Source: Thalassospira sp. ER-Se-21-Dark (GTDB lineage Bacteria > Pseudomonadota > Alphaproteobacteria > Rhodospirillales > Thalassospiraceae). From it: a stretch of DNA of 64,000 nt. The notes beneath the pieces are model-generated. The model was given only the letters and a program-made list of their open reading frames with translations. It was not told the origin of the DNA and made no database searches. Position 1 is the stretch's first letter, and each line of letters opens with the position of its first letter. Below, one piece after another: positions 58,283 to 64,000 of the stretch. The DNA lies in assembly GCF_017922435.1 (NCBI RefSeq), contig NZ_VDEZ01000002.1, forward strand, positions 186,001 through 250,000, given 5' to 3'. The position numbers were made by a program, and so were the translations under genes.

Positions 58283-59515
58283 GTGGCCCGCTTAAATCTG
58301 GTTGGAGCGGTTCGCGTGGATTCAGGCCCTCAGGAAAATAGCAGTCCGTCAAAAAAGACGTTTCGATGCTGCTATCGGGATTTTCTCTACACGCCACGGC
58401 ATGCAGAGCTCCTGCATCTGCGCCGCAAGGAATCGATCCAGCTCACCGCCCGCTTCGCAGCCCTTTTTGTTCTTGTCCTGATGCTTGCCGTTGCGTTCTG
58501 GGACGGGGCCTTTGCCGCTGAAATGTGGTCGTCGCAGACCTTTGTCCTGCGCCTTCTGGTGGCGGGGGTTGCGCTTGTGGTTCTTACCAACCGCGCGGTC
58601 AGTGCGCGGTTGCGCCGACGTTTTCCATACCTGCCGATGCTGATGCTGATTGTCGCGGCAAGTTTGCTGTGTGTCTTTGCTGGCAATGACCCGCTTGCAA
58701 CCGATTACATGCACAGTTCGCACAGCTTCCTTATGATCGGTCTGGTGATGATGATTGCCATCATGCCGGTCACCCTGGTCGAGGCCGCCGTTCTTTCAGT
58801 GCCATTTGCCGTGTTGCTTGTCATTGGCGCGCAAAGCGGACTTGCGACCGGGTTCGTGCCGTTTGAAATGCTGCTGGCATTCCTGTTGCCGCTGGCGCTG
58901 GTATCGGCCCTTGTGCAGCTTTATCGCACGGTTACCGCCGCCCATGAAATCGCCATTGATCCGCTGACCAACTGTTATACCCGTGCCTTTGGCATGGAGA
59001 TGATCCGGGTCAGCTTCGAAGGCGCACTGCGCAAAAAAGTGCCCTATACCGTTGCCTTCATCGATCTTGATGATTTCAAGCAGATCAATGATCGCTATGG
59101 CCATGATTACGGCGACCGCATTCTGGGCGAGGTCGGTAACAACCTGATCCATCGTTTCCGCCGTTCTGACATGGTCGTGCGCTGGGGCGGGGAGGAATTC
59201 CTGGTGCTGTTGCCCGAACTGGGCCGTGCCCGCGCTGTCGAGGTGCTTGAACGTGTCATGGCACCGGGGCTGGCAAAGCTTGAAAACGGGCAGGTGCAGC
59301 GCGCCAGTGTCGGTCTTTCCGAACGCATCGAAGATGCCATTGCCTTGCCGCAGAACCTGATCGACTTGGCCGATCAGCGCATGTACGAGGCCAAAAAACG
59401 CCAGGACCGCGATGACCTCGTCGCACAAGGCTATTCCGGGCGACGCAATACGGTCAGTGCTCTGGCCTCCCCGTCGACCACCAATGCTCCCTCGGTTGAT
59501 CGCAGCGTAAACTAG
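58283..59515 (+). CDS. Membrane-bound GGDEF diguanylate cyclase
   Basis: A 410-residue protein: about 55 cytoplasmic residues, then six hydrophobic segments (about 55-72, 85-103, 115-133, 148-165, 168-183, 195-212), then a GGDEF domain (about 225-385) with DPLTNCYTRA, FIDLDDFKQINDRYGHDYGD and the active GGEEF at 302-306. It should make cyclic di-GMP. The RxxD feedback-inhibition motif is not present before GGEEF. The start is GTG 58283; an internal start is possible. Confidence 0.9.
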   Translation: MARLNLVGAVRVDSGPQENSSPSKKTFRCCYRDFLYTPRHAELLHLRRKESIQLTARFAALFVLVLMLAVAFWDGAFAAEMWSSQTFVLRLLVAGVALVVLTNRAVSARLRRRFPYLPMLMLIVAASLLCVFAGNDPLATDYMHSSHSFLMIGLVMMIAIMPVTLVEAAVLSVPFAVLLVIGAQSGLATGFVPFEMLLAFLLPLALVSALVQLYRTVTAAHEIAIDPLTNCYTRAFGMEMIRVSFEGALRKKVPYTVAFIDLDDFKQINDRYGHDYGDRILGEVGNNLIHRFRRSDMVVRWGGEEFLVLLPELGRARAVEVLERVMAPGLAKLENGQVQRASVGLSERIEDAIALPQNLIDLADQRMYEAKKRQDRDDLVAQGYSGRRNTVSALASPSTTNAPSVDRSVN

Positions 59516-59887
59516 CTGCCTGCGTGAGCCCAGACGGGGCTCTGCTGCCCCAATATCAATGCGTCCGGTCGTGACGCGACCTTTCCTGATCCATAAAACC
59601 CTGTCTGACGGACATCATGGCGGCGCATGCGGCATCAATCGCTGCCGAGGCCTGTCGTGTGCAGGCAGAATCGGGCCGGTGAAAGGCGCGGAATCGACTT
59701 GAGCTCGCGCCAGTTCAGTTCGGATTCGCGTCGATTCTCTCAGCTTTTTCGAAAATTCCATTTTCTTCGGTGATCAAAAAATAGCCGAGAGATGTGAAAT
59801 TTGCGGGCGTTTGGGGTGCAATGCCTCAAAATAATGCACAAAAAAGAAGCAGTAATATTTCTGACAAAAAAATAGTCAAAAAGCTGT
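59516..59887. other. Intergenic region after the GGDEF gene
   Basis: 372 nt with no gene or terminator I can support. From 59740 to 59885 it becomes strongly AT-rich, which would suit a promoter for the candidate small RNA that follows. Confidence 0.4.
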
Positions 59888-60027
59888 TGCGTCCTGTCCG
59901 GTGAATGGGTAATGTTCATTTGTGCGCTGCGGTAGGACGCAGTGCATTCCGGCGAGCGACTTGTCGCTCGTTTCTTGGACGTTTCCTCCCTAGACTTGGG
60001 CCGCTGTCACAGGCGGCCTTCTTTTTT
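59888..60027 (+). ncRNA. Candidate small RNA with unpaired UUUCCUCCC and terminator
   Basis: Three hairpins follow in series. TGCGTCCT (59888-59895) pairs with AGGACGCA (59934-59941); CGAGCGAC (59953-59960) pairs with GTCGCTCG (59963-59970); GGCCGC (59999-60004) pairs with GCGGCC (60013-60018) and is followed by TTCTTTTTT, a Rho-independent terminator. The linker between the second and third hairpin contains TTTCCTCCC (59982-59990), complementary to ribosome-binding sites, as in many alphaproteobacterial trans-acting sRNAs. No gene ends at this terminator on the plus strand except the GGDEF gene 480 nt upstream. After it, up to 60215, only a weak 9-bp hairpin (60155-60189) is seen. Confidence 0.55.
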
Positions 60028-60215
60028 GCCTAAATTCAGCCCTTTAGCCCAATTCAAAGCATCTGCTCAGCGCCTGAACATCTCACGTGTTTTGGAATTG
60101 TTAGAATGGTGCGGTGCAAATCAACTTGGGGTCATGGCGGCGCGCAGATACGCCAAGGGCGCTGCCCGGCAAAATCAGGAAGCGCCCTTTAAAATCCCTT
60201 TGGACTTCTTTTCGA

Positions 60216-60794
60216 CTATTTTTCGCGCGTTGGATTGCCATTGGGGATATTGCCATCCCCGTCACCCAGACCACGCTGCATGATCACGCTATCGACCCAG
60301 CGGCCCATTTTAAAGCCGGCCGACTGAAGCGTACCCGCCACCCGGAACCCCAACCGCGCATGCAGCCCGATCGATGCGACATTGGCGCTATCGCCGATCA
60401 CGGCAATCATCTGGCGATAGCCAAGGGCTGTGACCCGCTTGATCAGTTCTGAAAGCAACGCACTGCCAGCCCCCTTGCCAACGACTTCGGGTGCTATGTA
60501 AATCGTGTCTTCGACCGTGAAACGATAGGCCGGGCGGGTCCGGTAGGCCCCGGCATAGGCAAATCCCTCAACCCGTCCATCCACATCCGCCACAAGATAG
60601 GGCAGGCCGCGTTCACGCACATGTTGCCAGCGCGATGTCAGTTCGGCGATTTCAGGGGCGCGTTCCTCAAACGATGCCAGGCCATGCAGCACGTGATGGC
60701 CATAAATCTCGGTGATCCGTTCAAAATCTTCGGGTTCTGCATCGCGGATGACCAGATCGCTCAAAACGTCACTGGTATCGATGGTATTGCTCAT
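60216..60794 (-). CDS. GNAT-family N-acetyltransferase (phosphinothricin acetyltransferase type)
   Basis: A 192-residue acetyltransferase. The acetyl-CoA site VVGKGAGSALLSELIKR and the final HARLGFRVAGTLQSAGFKMGRWVDSVIMQR resemble the Pat/YncA/MddA subgroup, which acetylates methionine sulfoximine, phosphinothricin or other amino-acid amines. The stop of the amidohydrolase gene and this ATG share one base, so the two proteins are made together, suggesting amino-acid derivative catabolism. Confidence 0.88.
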   Translation of the reverse strand: MSNTIDTSDVLSDLVIRDAEPEDFERITEIYGHHVLHGLASFEERAPEIAELTSRWQHVRERGLPYLVADVDGRVEGFAYAGAYRTRPAYRFTVEDTIYIAPEVVGKGAGSALLSELIKRVTALGYRQMIAVIGDSANVASIGLHARLGFRVAGTLQSAGFKMGRWVDSVIMQRGLGDGDGNIPNGNPTREK

Positions 60795-61660
60795 TAGAAC
60801 GGGTTCCCGTCGAGATCATGAAAGCGCGATATCAGATCGGTCATCTGATCGCGCAGAACGTCAAATCCGCGATGCGGGCTGATTGTTGTTTCATCCATAT
60901 AAAGCGCACGAGAAAGCTCGATCTGAAGGCTGTGCACATGTTCTTGCGGGCGACCGTAATGGCGTGTGCAATAACCCCCGGCATATGGATCATTGTGCGC
61001 GGGCGCAAAGCCCATATCGCGAAAACAATCGTCCACAAACCGCGTCAATGACGGGTGGCAGGAACTTCCATAGCAATCGCCAAGCACCAGATCAACGCGG
61101 TTTTTTGCGCTGTCGCACGAATCCCCGGGCATCGAATGGCAATCAATCAGAATGCAATAGCCAAACGTCGCCCGCGTCAGATCAATCAGCTTCTGCAACG
61201 CCGTGTGATAGGGCCGGTAATAGGTATCAATCCGCGAAAGCGCTTCTTCGGCGGGCAGGCGGGTCTTGTAAATCTCGACCCCGCCACTGACCACGCGCGG
61301 GATGGAACCCAATCCCGAAAGGGCGCGCATCGAATTGATCTCGTTATCTTCGGGCAGATCGCCATCAAACATCCGCGGATCAAGTTCCATCGCCGCCCGG
61401 TTCACATCGACATAGGCGCGCGGAAATGTCGCACACAGCAAAGGCGCGCCCAGTTTCGGGGCGGCCGTGAACAACTGATCGACAAAGGCATCTTCGGATG
61501 CGCGCAGCTCAAACGCGCCAATGCGTGCGCGTTCAATCAGATCCTGCGGGTAATGGCGGCCTGAATGCGGGGATGCAAACACCACCGGCAGGGTTTGCCG
61601 TGGTGGCAGGATAACGGTGGCGGGGCCGGTTGTGGTAATTTCCGAAGGCAACTGGTTCAT
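60794..61660 (-). CDS. N-formylglutamate amidohydrolase family protein
   Basis: A 288-residue member of the family that hydrolyses N-formyl-L-glutamate and related N-acyl or carbamoyl substrates. Seen: VVFASPHSGRHYP, RASEDAFVDQLF, DVNRAAMELDPRMFDGD, LIDCHSMP, DLVLGDCYGSSC, and the C-terminal LQIELSRALYMDE. No hut genes are adjacent, so a histidine-pathway role is not supported; nearby dgcNA and PuuA-like genes fit general glutamate-derivative metabolism. Confidence 0.88.
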   Translation of the reverse strand: MNQLPSEITTTGPATVILPPRQTLPVVFASPHSGRHYPQDLIERARIGAFELRASEDAFVDQLFTAAPKLGAPLLCATFPRAYVDVNRAAMELDPRMFDGDLPEDNEINSMRALSGLGSIPRVVSGGVEIYKTRLPAEEALSRIDTYYRPYHTALQKLIDLTRATFGYCILIDCHSMPGDSCDSAKNRVDLVLGDCYGSSCHPSLTRFVDDCFRDMGFAPAHNDPYAGGYCTRHYGRPQEHVHSLQIELSRALYMDETTISPHRGFDVLRDQMTDLISRFHDLDGNPF

Positions 61661-62009
61661 TGTCTTTCGTAAAGTCCATCCCTTATGACGCGGCGTCAGT
61701 CTTCAATCAGGCATCCTGCGACTAATTCGCACCTTAGAACTTTTTACATATGGATTGCACCGGTTTTGTTGTCGGTCAGCGAACTGTTTTGCATGCTGCA
61801 CGCCCGCAGCATGTTCCACCCCATATGAAAAAGGTTCCAGCCTCTAGCATATGGGAATTGCCACGGAATTGATGAACATTTTTTGTCAAAAAACCATTTC
61901 TGGGGTTGCGCCAAGGCCTGCCTTGGGCTAAATACCGCCTCGCCGACGCAAACGGCACAGATCATTGTTTTCGGTCACGAAGCCTTGGTCTTCTGAAAGA
62001 TGGATTTGC
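61661..62009. other. Region upstream of tRNA-Val with paired inverted repeats
   Basis: 349 nt without a gene. Two inverted repeats stand close together: CATGCTG/CAGCATG (61792-61798 with 61807-61813) and CCCATATG/CATATGGG (61820-61827 with 61848-61855). Neither has a T run. The segment should contain the tRNA promoter. Confidence 0.4.
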
Positions 62010-62086
62010 GGGCCTATAGCTCAGTTGGTTAGAGCGTTCGCTTGACATGCGAGAGGTCACAAGTTCGAGTCTTGTTAGGCCCACCA
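62010..62086 (+). tRNA. tRNA-Val (GAC anticodon)
   Basis: A full cloverleaf: acceptor GGGCCTA/TAGGCCC, D arm GCTC/GAGC, anticodon stem TTCGC/GCGAG with loop TTGACAT giving anticodon GAC, variable loop AGGTC, T arm ACAAG/CTTGT with TTCGAGT loop, discriminator A and an encoded CCA. A terminator follows within 6 nt. tRNA genes are frequent integration sites, and the truncated gene and RT begin just downstream. Confidence 0.95.
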
Positions 62087-62091
62087 TTCCC

Positions 62092-62119
62092 ACCCCGCCG
62101 GGTTCCCGTGCGGGGTTTT
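62092..62119 (+). terminator. Rho-independent terminator after tRNA-Val
   Basis: A 7-bp stem ACCCCGC with its complement GCGGGGT around an 11-nt loop, then TTTTGTGTTT. Confidence 0.82.
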
Positions 62120-62137
62120 GTGTTTCTGGATTACGCC

Positions 62138-62353
62138 CTAGCGCATCTGCGCAATGCTCTTCCTGAACCGCATGGCGCTAAACGCAAAGAAGCCAGCCCC
62201 AATCGCAAACACCAGCAGGAATTCCGGCCAGACCACATCAATGCCCGCACCGCGGAACAGGATGGCCTGCGCGTACTTCACAAAATGCGTCGCGGGCGAG
62301 AATTGCATGATGTTCTGAAGTTCCTCGGGCATGCTTTCAAGCGGCGTGCTGCC
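62138..62353 (-). pseudogene. ABC-2 type transporter permease, C-terminal remnant
   Basis: Only the last 72 codons of a permease remain. Reading from about 62353, GSTPLESMPEELQNIMQFSP leads into ATHFVKYAQAILFRGAG, a hydrophobic helix, and the ending RFRKSIAQMR, the standard C-terminus of YhhJ/YbhR-like ABC-2 exporters. Upstream of 62354 the frame loses similarity (RR, then an in-frame TAG at 62377-62375). The break coincides with the start of the region leading to the reverse transcriptase, so insertion or deletion there truncated the gene. Confidence 0.8.
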
Positions 62354-62799
62354 CCTCCGTTTTGACCATGCCGTCTAACCCCGCTGTTGGCTTGAGAAGA
62401 GCTTTCTTCCAAGAAAGCCCTTTTGCGGAAAATGGCATCTTCTACTGATTTCCCGCAAAAAGTAGGTTTCGGAGTTTACAGCTACCAAATGAGGCTGTTC
62501 TAATGGAGTATGTATTTTGGAACCCCGTGTACTGATCACGGGGTAATGCTGGGAGCATTGAAACCTGGGGAGGGTGGTTATGACTGGGACCACGTTACGA
62601 TTGGTAAGCTCATGCAACGGTGAATGCGGATCAATTCTTAGCAGCCCAGCGATCTCGCACGAATGGTTCCTTTTTTCTTCTGTCGGTATTGATACAGCTG
62701 TGGGGAAGAATAGAGTTGGGGTCGTCGGCACCTGCGAATACTATTTGAACAATGCCCAGCTAGTTCTATGTCCTTCCGAAGGCAGGGGATACTAGAACC
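62354..62799 (+). ncRNA. Structured leader of the DRT3-like locus, candidate ncRNA
   Basis: 446 nt of apparently non-coding, hairpin-rich DNA. Hairpins: GCTTTCTT/AAGAAAGC (62401-62418); TTTTGCGG/CCGCAAAA extended by AAA/TTT across one bulge (62421-62460); ACCCCGTG/CACGGGGT with 7-nt loop (62522-62544) directly followed by AATGCT/AGCATT (62545-62559); and GTTCTA/TAGAAC (62763-62768 with 62793-62798) enclosing CCTT/AAGG and the ribosome site AGGGGA. DRT type 3 loci are known to include an ncRNA that works with the two RTs. I see no ACACAC-like template tract in this leader, so the essential RNA could instead be located past the window. Boundaries are uncertain. Confidence 0.5.
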
Positions 62800-64000
62800 A
62801 TGCTAGATCAGTCATTTTCAGCCGCCAATTTCCGAAAAATTGTGGATATAGAAAACCGCAAAGGAAACTATCTGGAAGTCGAATTTCTTCCAGATACGGA
62901 AAAAAAAGCGCAGGAGATAGAGGTTTGTAAAGGCGAACTGAGGTCTCTCAGGAATACCAAAGCAGAATATACGGAGGAAGAATTTGAATCTAAGAGCTCC
63001 GAGTTGTCTGTCGAACTTGAAAAACTCAAGGCGGAAAAAGAGGAAATACTCCTCGCTGAGTTGGAGAAGGTAAGCAAAGAAATAGGTTCAAAAGGCTTTT
63101 CGTTCGAAATTGAAGAAGTTGACATTGGTAAGCCCCAGAAAGCTTTTAACGCCAAGCGAAGCGCCTCAACCTTCTTTGCAATGAAACAGCTCCAGCACAA
63201 CATCCGGCGTCTGTATAAGGTCAAGCAGGCAAACAGGCATGAAATCGTTTGCCAGCTTAGGGAGCTATTGGGGGATGGGTTCCCGAAATATGTTATCCGA
63301 ACCGATGTCTCATCTTTCTATGAGACCATCCCAAGAAAGCAGCTTCTGAAGAAGCTGAGAGATGATCCTCTCCTGACATTGGCGTCAAAAAAACTCATAC
63401 GACGGGTTCTCTATGAATACGGCTACTTGACTGGAAGTGCTGACGTCGGCTTGCCGAGAGGGATCGGCATAAGCGCTTACTTAGCAGAACTATATATGCG
63501 GGATATTGATCGTACCATTCGAGATTATCCTGGTGTTCTGTTTTATGCACGTTACGTCGACGATATTTTCATCATCTTTTGCGCTCCTCCGAACGTTGGG
63601 ACGTTAGGTTTCAGGCGAGCAATCGCAAGTGCGTTCAAAAAACTTGAACTAAAGAGAAATCGCACGAAAACCGAGATTTTTAAGTTGTGGCCGAGCCAAG
63701 GCCTTTCCGTCCAATATTTGGGTTACAAATTTACTTTCTGCACTGGCTCTATTGAGCTGAAAATGACTGATAAAAAGATTGCTAGATACAAACAAAGGAT
63801 TGATTTGTCATTTTCTGCTTATGAGAAAAAATCGAAAAAATCGGAAAAGAATGCTCGCACGTTATTAGAGAAGAGGGTGCGCTTCTTAACAGGAAATACA
63901 CGCCTCGTGAATAACAAGAAGAATGTCGTGTCGGGTGTGTTTTTTTCCAATTCATTACTGAATAAGCTGGATGACCTTGACGAACTAGATAGCTATCTGG
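62800..64000 (+). CDS. drt3a: Antiviral reverse transcriptase Drt3a-like (DRT type 3), C-terminus beyond window
   Basis: 400 codons are visible and still open at the window edge. The start MLDQSFSAANFRKI..ENRKGNYLE is the Drt3a-type N-terminus. Residues about 32-98 form a charged coiled coil. The RT core follows: KQLQHNIRRLYKVKQANRHEIV (fingers), YVIRTDVSSFYETI with the first catalytic Asp169, GLPRGIGISAYLAELYM (motif B), ARYVDDIFIIF with Asp254-Asp255 (motif C) and LGYKF (motif D/E region). There is no maturase domain, so not a group II intron RT. AGGGGA lies 10 nt before the ATG. Base composition is clearly more AT-rich than the core genome. The partner Drt3b should follow beyond 64000. Confidence 0.85.
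   Translation, partial: MLDQSFSAANFRKIVDIENRKGNYLEVEFLPDTEKKAQEIEVCKGELRSLRNTKAEYTEEEFESKSSELSVELEKLKAEKEEILLAELEKVSKEIGSKGFSFEIEEVDIGKPQKAFNAKRSASTFFAMKQLQHNIRRLYKVKQANRHEIVCQLRELLGDGFPKYVIRTDVSSFYETIPRKQLLKKLRDDPLLTLASKKLIRRVLYEYGYLTGSADVGLPRGIGISAYLAELYMRDIDRTIRDYPGVLFYARYVDDIFIIFCAPPNVGTLGFRRAIASAFKKLELKRNRTKTEIFKLWPSQGLSVQYLGYKFTFCTGSIELKMTDKKIARYKQRIDLSFSAYEKKSKKSEKNARTLLEKRVRFLTGNTRLVNNKKNVVSGVFFSNSLLNKLDDLDELDSYL

Noticed and set aside
59942..60283. 113-codon plus-strand frame after the GGDEF gene
   Set aside because: It covers the hairpins and terminator of the candidate sRNA and the end of the GNAT gene on the other strand; no ribosome site or family.
62580..62795. 71-codon plus-strand frame (ATG 62580, GGAGG upstream) ending just before drt3a
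   Set aside because: It has a fair ribosome site, but the composition is odd (many Cys and Ser, no domain), and it overlaps the predicted hairpins of the leader. I treat it as chance, though a leader peptide cannot be excluded.
62800..64000. Retron or group II intron reverse transcriptase
   Set aside because: No msr/msd-type inverted repeat arrangement and no maturase or endonuclease part is visible; the N-terminus and RT core fit Drt3a better.

Overview
The window looks like chromosome from a free-living, motile, Gram-negative alphaproteobacterium, most probably a marine Rhodospirillales member such as Thalassospira (inference from gene content and protein style; no species marker such as 16S is present). 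Most of it is dense, ordinary core genome: cell-envelope machinery, central carbon metabolism, recombination, chemotaxis, amino-acid and polyamine metabolism, with short intergenic gaps and many clear Rho-independent terminators. The accessory parts are a small MITE-like element (9810-10072), a lone HNH-type gene (53463-54227), and the right-hand end from about 62354, where AT-richer DNA begins.

Layout, left half. 1-2539 (minus): a MotB-like / MotA-TolQ-ExbB-like / OmpA-like envelope trio. 2807-6279 (minus): a probable operon spermidine-synthase-like, unknown, thiE, efp, suhB. 6407-9510 (minus): tkt and gap. 10187-12046 (plus): a small coiled-coil protein, zapA, a probable 6S RNA, and a YmdB-type phosphoesterase. 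12128-16914 (minus): two tandem paralogous chemoreceptors. 17398-27795 (plus): yebC, ruvCAB, then the complete Tol-Pal cluster ybgC-tolQRAB-pal-cpoB, and tilS. 27881-30953: ftsH and folP. 31216-36075: an OmpR-type regulator convergent with two overlapping 7TM sensor kinases, of which the second has lost its ATP-binding motifs.

Layout, right half. 36312-39461 (plus): glmM, thiD, a DinB-family protein and a small unknown. 39486-43296: an AEC transporter, a GmhB-like phosphatase and a TPR / O-GlcNAc-transferase-like protein. 43886-48642: ilvD, then ald divergent from an Lrp regulator, then a TetR regulator. 48747-53206 (minus): potFGHI polyamine ABC transporter. After the HNH gene come a PuuA-like glutamine synthetase homologue, the dgcN-dgcA D-glutamate catabolic pair, a GGDEF protein, a candidate small RNA (59888-60027), a GNAT acetyltransferase and an N-formylglutamate amidohydrolase. 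Transport plus catabolism of polyamines and of glutamate derivatives is therefore concentrated in 48.7-61.7 kb.

The most exciting item is at the very end. Downstream of tRNA-Val(GAC), an ABC-2 permease gene survives only as its C-terminal 72 codons; at its broken edge starts a roughly 450-nt, hairpin-rich, apparently non-coding leader followed by a reverse transcriptase (62800 to the window edge, YVDD active site). Its N-terminus and RT core match Drt3a of the two-RT antiphage system DRT type 3. The partner RT (Drt3b) would lie beyond the window.
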